Shown here piece by piece: positions 51,475 to 58,277 of a stretch of 64,000 nt of DNA. The translations under genes and the position numbers were made by a program. Under the pieces are notes generated by a model that saw only the letters and a program-made list of their open reading frames with translations, had not been told where the DNA came from and ran no database searches. The DNA is taken from the NCBI RefSeq assembly GCF_009811555.1, contig NZ_BLIN01000007.1, forward strand, positions 1 to 64,000, read 5' to 3'. This stretch comes from Streptomyces caniferus. GTDB lineage: Bacteria; Actinomycetota; Actinomycetes; Streptomycetales; Streptomycetaceae. How positions within the stretch are numbered: the first letter of the stretch is position 1; every line of letters begins with the position of its first letter.

Positions 51475-51821
51475 GGCTTCGGACGTGCCTCCCTAATTGG
51501 GGGCCCACTCGTTCGACGGCAGGGTGAGAGGTAGAGGTCGTCCAGCTCTGCCACGGTGGGAGACGCAGTTGCGAGGTCCTCGGTGTCCGGATGGGCTTGA
51601 GTGAGCGGATCGCCGCAGTCTCCCGGCCGTGCGGCATGGCATGCGCCGATGGACATCCGTCGATCGATGTCACACGTCAGCCTCCCATTGAGGCCAATGT
51701 GCCCACCTGGTAGGCCGATTGCCCCGTTGGACTTCTTAGTTGGTTGCTCGAACGTGCTTCCCTGACAGGTGAGTTGGGTACATTCGGCCGGGCGATCCGT
51801 ATCCGACGGCGGAGGGGGACC
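51475..51821. promoter_or_regulatory. Intergenic region upstream of the regulator-like gene
   Basis: The 347 bases hold no supported gene; the ribosome site GGAGGGG for the next gene is at 51811-51817. No strong repeat is evident. Confidence 0.35.
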
Positions 51822-53276
51822 ATGAAGTCGGCGCGCGTGGGGCTCACGGCATTCGAGGCAAGAGCGGGCCACGCTGCCCGGACACTCCTGCAAAACCAGG
51901 GCTACGACGGAGGATGGGGCTTAACGCTTACCTCGGTGTCGTCGATCGTCAATACCAGCGAGGTTCTGCCGATCCTGCGCGCCGCTGGCATCGCCGGCCA
52001 GCCGGTGCGCCGGGCGCTCGACTTCCTGACCTGCGCCATCGCGGAGCACTGCCAGCCCCGTCATAAGGGCGGCCGTGGCGAGCACACCCGATTCATCGCC
52101 TTCGGGCTGGTCGGACTGCTGTCCCACCCGCGGTTCTTCCACCACGACGGTGTCGCTGAAGTCGCGGCCTGGTGCGTCGGCTGGCTTGAGAATCACCATG
52201 TCGACCATGGCTGGCCCGAAGTACTCGGGCTTGACGACACCTCGCTGCACCAGACCGCGCTTGTCGTTCACGGGCTTGCTCAGCTCAGAGGTGCGCTTCA
52301 CGATCTTGGCCCCCGGCTCCGGCTGCCCGGCGGGGTGGAGACCTGCAGCCTGCTGGAGCGCGTTGAGCCCCTGATCGAGCACGGCGTGCGCGGTCTGCTC
52401 TACCACCGCCGCGCCAGCGGTGCATGGGGGTGGCGCACCTACGTCGATACCGATCCGAGCCCGAGCAAGACCGCGCTGTGCCTGCTCGCCCTGTCAGCCG
52501 TCTGTTCGGGAACCGGGCCCGACGGCGCGCCCGCCTACCGGGACGATCCGCGAGAGATCGGAGGCGTACACGGCGCAGAGCAGGAGAAGCAACTGTCCGA
52601 GGTGGTCACCGACGCTGGCCAGTGGCTGCTGCACAACCATCACCGCTGGGAGACCTTCGTCGAGGACGACAAGGATGTACAGGGCACCGCGTGGGAGCAC
52701 ATGGCCTACGCGCTGTGTACGCAGGCCGCGGTCCGGGCCGGCGCCAATCCGGGTGACCCCCGGCTCGCCAAGGCGTGGAAGTTGATGAATGACCTGTGGG
52801 ATCCGGAGGCCGGACTGTGGAACGAGCCGGGAGCCTCCGGCAAGCGTGCCACCATCCGGGCCGCGTACTACACGGTGTCGGCCCACGAGGAAGCACTGCG
52901 TCGCCTGACGCGGATGGGCTTCGACGACAGCACCCCGGAGGATGCGAGCGAGGCTTCGGCCGAAGTGGTCGTCGAGAGCGTGGCACTCGGTTCGGGCCGG
53001 ATGATCGTGGCCAAAGCCCGCTCAAGCGAAGCAAGGGTGGAGTGTGAGCTGTCGGAGCGCCTCTACGACCTGGTCAAGGTCGTGTACGACGCGCCCGAGG
53101 GTCGGCTATCGACCGAGCGGATCGCGGGGACGCTCTACGTTGCCCCGTCCTCGGTTCCCAAGTACGTCCAACGACTGAACCAGGCGGTGTCCGCGGCTTT
53201 CGGCGGGGCTCCGGTCCGGCTGCTGCTGGCCGGCACGGTGGACGGCGCAGGCGGCTACCGGCTCGCGGGGCGGTAG
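51822..53276 (+). CDS. Terpenoid-cyclase-fold protein fused to a winged-helix DNA-binding domain
   Basis: The ATG at 51822 has a strong ribosome site and gives 484 residues. Residues 10-375 show the alpha/alpha-toroid repeats of the prenyltransferase/squalene-cyclase fold: YDGGWGLTLTSVSSIVNTSE, HGWPEVLGLDDTSLHQTAL, SGAWGWRTY, then a PSKTALCLLAL helix. The class II acid motif DxDD is incomplete (GLDDT at 136-140). Residues 408-482 form an OmpR/PhoB-like winged helix (LSERLYDLVKVVY, STERIAGTLYVAPSSVPKYVQRLN, GGYRL). It is probably a ligand-sensing regulator rather than a cyclase. It sits just upstream of the peptide maturation genes. Confidence 0.65.
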   Translation: MKSARVGLTAFEARAGHAARTLLQNQGYDGGWGLTLTSVSSIVNTSEVLPILRAAGIAGQPVRRALDFLTCAIAEHCQPRHKGGRGEHTRFIAFGLVGLLSHPRFFHHDGVAEVAAWCVGWLENHHVDHGWPEVLGLDDTSLHQTALVVHGLAQLRGALHDLGPRLRLPGGVETCSLLERVEPLIEHGVRGLLYHRRASGAWGWRTYVDTDPSPSKTALCLLALSAVCSGTGPDGAPAYRDDPREIGGVHGAEQEKQLSEVVTDAGQWLLHNHHRWETFVEDDKDVQGTAWEHMAYALCTQAAVRAGANPGDPRLAKAWKLMNDLWDPEAGLWNEPGASGKRATIRAAYYTVSAHEEALRRLTRMGFDDSTPEDASEASAEVVVESVALGSGRMIVAKARSSEARVECELSERLYDLVKVVYDAPEGRLSTERIAGTLYVAPSSVPKYVQRLNQAVSAAFGGAPVRLLLAGTVDGAGGYRLAGR

Positions 53277-53285
53277 AGCAGCTGC

Positions 53286-53813
53286 CTACTGGGCACGTTC
53301 GCTGGCCACCGGGTAGTTGAGCAGTGCGAACCGAGCCAGGGAGCGGACCTGGTCGAAGGTCTTGAGGCCAGCCAGGTCCTCCAGGCCGAACCAGGCGGCC
53401 CCGTGTACCTCTTCGAGCTGTGCTTCCACGGCCTGCCCCTGGGTGCCGGGCTGGCGCTGGATGAAGAAGAACTGGACCAGCGCGGGGGTGGCGAACCCTT
53501 CGCGTTCCACGTCGACGTAGAACGGCACAGGCTCGGGGGTGGCGTTGGCATCTGCGGGGTGGATCTCCGGCTGGCTGGAGACCGCCTCCACCAGCAGCCC
53601 CGTCTCTTCCTTGAACTCGCGCACCGCCGTTCCGGCAAAGGACTCGCCGGGCTCAATGTGGCCCCCCGGCGGCACCCATTTGTCGAAGCGGTTGTGGTGC
53701 ACGAGCAGTACTTTGCCCTGCTCGACGAGGTAGCCCGAGCAGATGTACACCAGACCGACATCGCGGGAGGTGTGGCCGTCGTGGATCAGAATCGAGCGAG
53801 ACACGTCCGCCAC
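53286..53813 (-). CDS. NUDIX hydrolase
   Basis: A 175-residue protein with a full NUDIX box (GHIEPGESFAGTAVREFKEE, followed by TGLL). It begins with a strand-rich part (VYICSGYLVEQGKVLLVHHN) and ends with a helical part. Such enzymes split nucleoside diphosphates linked to another group. It is convergent with the regulator-like gene (ten bases apart) and divergent from the radical SAM operon, so the operator array lies between it and that operon. Confidence 0.85.
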   Translation of the reverse strand: MADVSRSILIHDGHTSRDVGLVYICSGYLVEQGKVLLVHHNRFDKWVPPGGHIEPGESFAGTAVREFKEETGLLVEAVSSQPEIHPADANATPEPVPFYVDVEREGFATPALVQFFFIQRQPGTQGQAVEAQLEEVHGAAWFGLEDLAGLKTFDQVRSLARFALLNYPVASERAQ

Positions 53814-53864
53814 GATAGCCCACGGTCTCTGCCTGAACTCGCATGCAGATACGGCGACTTCCGA

Positions 53865-53922
53865 GCAATGTCATTGCGTGGCCGATGACATGTCATCGGC
53901 ACTGACAGCGAGATGTCATCGC
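53865..53922 (+). promoter_or_regulatory. Triple ATGTCATYG operator array
   Basis: Three copies of ATGTCAT followed by C/T and G start at 53868, 53890 and 53913, that is 22 and 23 bases apart, about two helical turns. The first lies in the palindrome GCAATGTCATTGC (53865-53877), the second in the perfect 20-bp palindrome GCCGATGACATGTCATCGGC (53881-53900), and the third is a half-site. They sit 50-150 bases before the maturase start and 50-110 bases from the divergent NUDIX gene. The neighbouring winged-helix protein is the natural binder. Confidence 0.65.
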
Positions 53923-54017
53923 CTGTACATCATGGTGGGCTGGATGGTGGTCGCATCCTGCTCGCCGGCCCTCGTGCCGGGGTGGCGATGCCCCTGTCCG
54001 TTGAAGAGAGGACCACG

Positions 54018-55169
54018 ATGCTCTCTCACCCACTCCAGTGGCGTGCCCGGTACCAACAGCGTTTCGCTTCCCCGCAGACCGTCGTGGTACAGCCCACGAC
54101 CTGGTGCAACCTGGACTGCCGGTACTGCTACCTGCCCTTCCGCAAACTCAAACACCAGATGCCTGAGGAGGTAGCCCACGCCTTGGCGCAGCAGGTGACC
54201 CAGTTCGAGGACATTGATCACCCGATCGGAATCGTCTGGCACGGCGGCGAACCGCTCGCCGTGGGGCAGCAGAAGTTCGCGGCCCTGCTCGCACCGTTCG
54301 AGGCGCTGCGCCGCGAGGGGCGAATTCACCACTACGTGCAGACCAACGCAACGCCCATCACCGAAACGTGGTGCGACCTGCTGGCTGCCTACGACGTCCG
54401 CGTCGGGGTGAGCATCGACGGCCCGGCCGCCGTGAACAGCGCCCGCGTCGACCTTCGGGGCAAGCCGGCCTTCGACCGGACGTTGCGCGGCATCAAGTAC
54501 CTGCGCGAGCACGGCATCCCTTTTTCCGTGATCTCCGTGGTCGGCACCGACGGCATCACGATGCCGGAGGAGCTACTGGAGTTCCTGGCCACCCTGGGGT
54601 GCCACTCGGTGGGTTTCAATATCGAGGAAATCGAAGGGGCCAACACCGATCGGCAGACCCCTACCCCCGTCCAGGCTGAGGATTTCTGGTGCCGCACCCT
54701 CACCTGGACCCGGGAGCGCGGCGGCACCTTCACCGTGCGGGAAGTCGAGCGTCTGGCCGAGTACCTCCAGCTGATCCGCACCGGGCAGCGGGCCGGCTGG
54801 GACCAGCGCCGACTCGACCCCATCCCCACCATCTCCTGGAAGGGTGAGGTGGTCCTGCTCTCCCCCGAACTCGCGGACGCCCAGGCGCCCGAATACGGCA
54901 ACTTCGTGGCAGGCAGCATCCTCGACCAGCCTCTGACCGAGATCCTCCATGGCGCCTACCGGCTGCGCTACGTGCGCGACTTCCTCACCGGCCTGGACCG
55001 CTGCCAGGCCGAATGCGAATTCTTCGACTTCTGCCGCGGCGCTCAAGCCTCCAACCGCTACTTCGAAAACGGCAGCCTCACCACCACCGAAACCAACTAC
55101 TGCCGGACCTCCCGGCAGGCCCTGGTCACGGCCCTGTCCACCCTCGCAACGAAGGAGACAACTGCATGA
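54018..55169 (+). CDS. amcB: Radical SAM/SPASM peptide maturase, cyclophane-forming type
   Basis: From the ATG at 54018 (after GAGAGG; an ATG at 53988 is possible) the enzyme has 383 residues. The cluster motif is C30, C34 and C37 (CNLDCRYC), GGEPL follows, and the C-terminal SPASM-like region has C329, C333, C339 and C362. It would use S-adenosylmethionine and iron-sulfur clusters to join aromatic side chains to nearby residues in the precursor. Its stop overlaps the precursor start (ATGA). The symbol follows the AmcA/AmcB naming used for multi-cyclophane peptides; I recall this naming but could not check it. Confidence 0.8.
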   Translation: MLSHPLQWRARYQQRFASPQTVVVQPTTWCNLDCRYCYLPFRKLKHQMPEEVAHALAQQVTQFEDIDHPIGIVWHGGEPLAVGQQKFAALLAPFEALRREGRIHHYVQTNATPITETWCDLLAAYDVRVGVSIDGPAAVNSARVDLRGKPAFDRTLRGIKYLREHGIPFSVISVVGTDGITMPEELLEFLATLGCHSVGFNIEEIEGANTDRQTPTPVQAEDFWCRTLTWTRERGGTFTVREVERLAEYLQLIRTGQRAGWDQRRLDPIPTISWKGEVVLLSPELADAQAPEYGNFVAGSILDQPLTEILHGAYRLRYVRDFLTGLDRCQAECEFFDFCRGAQASNRYFENGSLTTTETNYCRTSRQALVTALSTLATKETTA

Positions 55170-55354
55170 CGGTCCTGGACAGACTCGCCACCTCCGATGC
55201 CCCCATCGTGATGGAGTTGACAGCTACGCACGACGCCCAACCCCAGATGGTCGTTGAAGCAACATGGGATAACCGGCCCACATGGGACAACTGGACTAAG
55301 AGTCCGGCACCCTTTGATAATCGCCCAACCTGGGACAACTGGAACAAGAAGTAG
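55166..55354 (+). CDS. amcA: RiPP precursor with repeated W/F-D-N motifs
   Basis: AAGGAG lies eight bases before the ATG, and the gene overlaps the maturase stop. The 62-residue peptide has an acidic leader (residues 1-31, DRLATSDAPIVMELTA) and a core with W34-D-N-R-P, W40-D-N-W43-T-K, F50-D-N-R-P and W56-D-N-W59-N-K-K. This makes up to six aromatic-X-X sites, the pattern that radical SAM/SPASM enzymes of the triceptide group turn into three-residue cyclophanes. The two halves of the core are near copies (DNRPTWDNW). No protease or exporter gene is adjacent. Confidence 0.85.
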   Translation: MTVLDRLATSDAPIVMELTATHDAQPQMVVEATWDNRPTWDNWTKSPAPFDNRPTWDNWNKK

Positions 55355-55360
55355 CCGTAC

Positions 55361-55400
55361 CGCTGCTGGCGCGCCCATGCCCCTCGGCGTGCCAGCAGCG
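55361..55400 (+). terminator. Stem-loop between precursor and pentapeptide gene
   Basis: CGCTGCTGGC (55361-55370) pairs exactly with GCCAGCAGCG (55391-55400) around a 20-base loop, seven bases after the precursor stop and 35 before the next start. It may be a partial terminator or a 3-prime stabiliser that raises precursor mRNA relative to downstream genes. Confidence 0.55.
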
Positions 55401-55434
55401 CCGGCGACCGAATGACCGCGCTGAGAGGTTGTTG

Positions 55435-56118
55435 ATGGACACCCGCAGGATCCGCCGCACGAGCGTCACGCTTCCCGCCCTGAACGAGCCGGGCCTCTAC
55501 CTCTCCAACGTCACCTCGCTGGAGGGGGGCCGCGGCCGGGTAGCAGAGTTCAACTACGCCGACGCCGAGCTGCGCGACCTCGACCTTGCCGAGACCCACC
55601 TGATGCACGGACGGGTCGGCGGGCTCAAGACCCAACGCACCCGCTTCGACAAGCTCCGTGTCGACTCCGTGGAATTCTCCGGCTGCGACCTGTCCTCCCT
55701 ACAGTGGGCCGACAGTAAGGTCTCCCGTGCCGTCTTCCGCGACTGCAAGCTGATGGGCGCCGTGCTCGAAGACGTCACGCTCGACAACGTCCTGTTCGAG
55801 AACTGCAAGCTCGACTACAGCACCTTCACCCGGATCAGGGCCGCCGGATCCGTGATCTTCTCCAAGTGCTCGCTGCGCGAGACCACGTTCATTGCCGCTG
55901 ACCTGGGCTCCGCCTTGATCGACGACTGCGACCTTCGGCAGACCGAGTTCGACGGCGGCAAGTACAGCGGCCTCGACCTCCGGGGCAACGACCTCTCACA
56001 GCTCCGTGGCCTCTCCTCGCTCAAGAAGATCGTCATCGACCAGGTACAGACGCTTCAGCTCGCCGAGGCCCTTGCTGTCGAGCTGGACGTCACCTACGGA
56101 GAGAACCTCCCGGAGTAG
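55435..56118 (+). CDS. Pentapeptide-repeat protein
   Basis: The ATG at 55435 follows GAGAGG, giving 227 residues. From about residue 35 to 185 the sequence follows the A(D/N)LXX-type repeat in groups of five (YADAELRDLDLAETHL, FSGCDLSSLQWADSKVSRAV, CKLDYSTFTRI), which folds as a right-handed beta helix. Relatives such as Qnr and McbG mimic DNA and protect gyrase. Next to a peptide antibiotic-like locus it could give self-protection; it could also be a scaffold. Same strand, same apparent operon. Confidence 0.75.
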   Translation: MDTRRIRRTSVTLPALNEPGLYLSNVTSLEGGRGRVAEFNYADAELRDLDLAETHLMHGRVGGLKTQRTRFDKLRVDSVEFSGCDLSSLQWADSKVSRAVFRDCKLMGAVLEDVTLDNVLFENCKLDYSTFTRIRAAGSVIFSKCSLRETTFIAADLGSALIDDCDLRQTEFDGGKYSGLDLRGNDLSQLRGLSSLKKIVIDQVQTLQLAEALAVELDVTYGENLPE

Positions 56119-56123
56119 AAGCG

Positions 56124-56864
56124 ATGAAAGGGGCGGCTGTGGGCATACGGCTCGCGTTCAGTGAGTCCGAGAAACTTGTCGGCCGGTGCGAGGTCGCCTC
56201 CGTCCGGCTGACCAGCGATGAGGAGGGATACGACGACGGTGCTGTCGTCCCGCACGGGCACTGGCAGCCTCTCACCCACGAGGACGCCAAATGCCTGCAA
56301 GCAGGCGACGCCACCCCGGAAAGCGTCCGGATCGAGCTAATACGTCGGCCGCTGCTACCTTTCGCAACGGACGACGTGGCGGGGCGCCTGGACGCCGCCG
56401 CCCGCCTCGACTCGCTGCCTCGCTGCTGGCCCACGGAACTCCTGGGCTGCACCGCCAGCACCGGGGACACAGCCACCACCACGCAGGACCCCGCCAACGG
56501 CCTCCGCATCGGCCTGCACGTCGACAACTTCGACCGGCTCCCGTACAACCGGCGCCACGAGAGCCGCCGACGCCTCTGTCTCAACCTAGGCCCCGGCTCG
56601 CGCTACCTCCTGGTCGCCGACCGAGACATCCAAAAGATCTGCCGAGCCCTCGGCGCCGACGCACAGAGCCACTACCCCCACACCGAGGACATCCGCCGGT
56701 ACCTCGCCGACGGCCACCCGCTGCGCTGCCTGCGCATTCGCTTTGGGCCGGGCGAGGGCTATATCGCGCCGACCGAGCTTCTACCGCACGACGGTTCCAC
56801 CAGTGGTATCGAGCAGCCATCGGTCGCCGCCTTCTGGCTGGGCCGGCCGCCGAGTCCCCAATAG
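56124..56864 (+). CDS. Putative Fe(II)-dependent oxygenase
   Basis: A 246-residue protein starting five bases after the pentapeptide gene, with GGAG eight bases before the ATG. The pattern H132-x-D134 (GLHVDNFD) with a later H222 (PTELLPHDGS) and beta strands between (RRLCLNLGPGSRYLLV, CLRIRFGPGEGYIAP) fits the double-stranded beta-helix of iron/2-oxoglutarate enzymes. It could hydroxylate the peptide. The 2-oxoglutarate arginine is not identified, so family membership is moderate. An alternative start is the GTG at 56139. Confidence 0.5.
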   Translation: MKGAAVGIRLAFSESEKLVGRCEVASVRLTSDEEGYDDGAVVPHGHWQPLTHEDAKCLQAGDATPESVRIELIRRPLLPFATDDVAGRLDAAARLDSLPRCWPTELLGCTASTGDTATTTQDPANGLRIGLHVDNFDRLPYNRRHESRRRLCLNLGPGSRYLLVADRDIQKICRALGADAQSHYPHTEDIRRYLADGHPLRCLRIRFGPGEGYIAPTELLPHDGSTSGIEQPSVAAFWLGRPPSPQ

Positions 56865-56924
56865 CGAACTTCACCGCTGGGGCAGGAAGATGAGATACCA
56901 CTCCTGCCCCAGCGTGGCGGCCCC

Positions 56925-57092
56925 GCGACGCCCGTGCCGCTGCTTCGTCTGGGCGCAGGTGCTCGCCAGTGCGTCCCCCGCCGAGGCCAGCCCGACGACG
57001 TTGCCGCCGCCATCGCCTTCCTCGCCTCACCGTCCGCATCGTTCATCACAGGCCAGTCGTTGCACATCGACGGCGGCTGGCTGCTCCACTGA
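56925..57092 (+). pseudogene. C-terminal fragment of a short-chain dehydrogenase
   Basis: A 55-residue open stretch without a proper start reads [33 protein letters not shown], then [17 protein letters not shown] and a stop. This is the well-known end of FabG-type dehydrogenases, so the gene has lost its front three quarters. A related 40-bp piece reappears at 57602-57644 on the other side of the NUDIX gene, which suggests that recombination broke the gene. Confidence 0.7.
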
Positions 57093-57125
57093 TCACCGCA
57101 CCACCGAACCGAAGGAGACCGACCC

Positions 57126-57560
57126 ATGAAGCAGCGCGTCCGCGCCATCCTGATCACCCAGGACGACACCCTGCTCCTGATGAAGCGCATCCGACCCGAC
57201 ACCGCCCCCTACTGGGTGATCATCGGCGGCGGCGTTGAGGACAGCGACGCCAGCCGCGAGGACGCACTCCTGCGCGAGGTCCGCGAGGAGATCGTCGGCG
57301 AGGCCGAGATCGGCCGCCTGTTCCACCAACTGGAAAACCCCAAGGGCGAAACCGAATACTTCTACCTCGCCCACATCACGCGGTGGAACTTCGACGACAG
57401 GACCGGACCCGAGTTCCAGCGGGACGACCGCGGCGAGTACCTCCTCGACGAGATCCCCCTCAGCACTGAGGCCCTCGCCAGCGTGAACCTGCTGCCCGAG
57501 GAGATCTCCGACGTGCTGCGCGAGGCCCTCGAACGCGGCGATCTGCACACCACGGTGTAA
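57126..57560 (+). CDS. NUDIX hydrolase
   Basis: A 144-residue protein from an ATG after AAGGAG. The NUDIX box is slightly stretched: GGGVEDSDASREDALLREVR, with REE kept, and IVG in place of the usual G-L. It opens VRAILITQDDTLLLMKR and has the length of single-domain members. Substrate is unknown. It lies between two fragments of a broken dehydrogenase gene and may have arrived with that rearrangement. Confidence 0.8.
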   Translation: MKQRVRAILITQDDTLLLMKRIRPDTAPYWVIIGGGVEDSDASREDALLREVREEIVGEAEIGRLFHQLENPKGETEYFYLAHITRWNFDDRTGPEFQRDDRGEYLLDEIPLSTEALASVNLLPEEISDVLREALERGDLHTTV

Positions 57561-57601
57561 CCGCTGGCTGTTCGCGATTCGCGGACAAGGCGGGGCGACC
57601 G

Positions 57602-57644
57602 GCAGCGCGACGCCCGTGCCGCCACTTCGTCCGGGGCACGGGTG
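57602..57644 (+). repeat. Second copy of a dehydrogenase-derived 40-bp segment
   Basis: The segment contains GCGACGCCCGTGCCG and then CTTCGTC, as does 56925-56961, with about 80 percent identity by eye. The two direct repeats enclose the NUDIX gene. In frame it would read ATPVPPLRPGHG followed by a stop, the same part of a dehydrogenase. Confidence 0.5.
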
Positions 57645-57710
57645 ACCGCCGTGCGTGTCCGGGCCGACAGCGTGAGTGGGGTCAGGGACCGATGGTGCAT
57701 GCCTGGTTTC

Positions 57711-58073
57711 TCAGTAGCCGTCGATTCCGATGATGTTGCCGAACGGGTCGACAAGCTGTGCGATCCTGCGACCTGTGCCGTCCCCTACGTCGAGGGGCCC
57801 GCGGTGGTGAGTGCACCCGGCGCCGAGCAGCATCTCGCGTGCAGTTTCTAGGTGGTCGACGGACCAGTACGGCACGGGACTGCCGCCGCGCTTGTTGCGC
57901 TGCTCGTCGAGCATGTGAAAGCCCATCTCGATGCCGGCGACGTCGAGCCAGGTATAGACGTTGGTGCCGGCGACGTCGCGGTGTACGGGGGTGTCGAGGA
58001 CGTGTGACCACCATCGGGCAGACTTTTCGGGGTCCTCGGAGAAGATCATGACGGTGCGGATTCCTTTGAACAT
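57711..58073 (-). CDS. VOC-family (glyoxalase/bleomycin-resistance fold) protein
   Basis: The ATG at 58073 has a GGAGG site and gives 120 residues. The fold pattern is clear: GIRTVMIFSEDPEKSARWWSHVL at the start, YTWLDVAGIEMGFHML in the middle, and IAQLVDPFGNIIGI at the end. Members bind metals or toxic small molecules. Substrate and link to neighbours are unknown. It is convergent with the NUDIX gene at 57126. Confidence 0.8.
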   Translation of the reverse strand: MFKGIRTVMIFSEDPEKSARWWSHVLDTPVHRDVAGTNVYTWLDVAGIEMGFHMLDEQRNKRGGSPVPYWSVDHLETAREMLLGAGCTHHRGPLDVGDGTGRRIAQLVDPFGNIIGIDGY

Positions 58074-58277
58074 GGTGCCTCCGTGGGCCTCGGTGGGCGC
58101 CGTGCCGGCAGTCCTTGACTGCACTGAGGGCTGCTGTGGGACGGTCGGGCAAGCGAAGATGAGCGGTCGCCGGGCTGCTGCGACCCCTAAGGCGACGTCG
58201 GGGGATCAGGGTCCGCGGCAGGGCGAATCTGCCTGCGTCAGCCGGTTCAGGACCAACGGGTGGTGCGGTACGTGCGC

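Noticed and set aside
51822..53276. Functional squalene-hopene or class II terpene cyclase
   Set aside because: The acid motif lacks its first Asp, the chain is shorter than true cyclases, and the C-terminal part is a DNA-binding domain.
53913..54017. Early start of the maturase at 53913
   Set aside because: It would place the third operator repeat and the ribosome sites inside the coding region, and the added residues do not look like an enzyme N-terminus.
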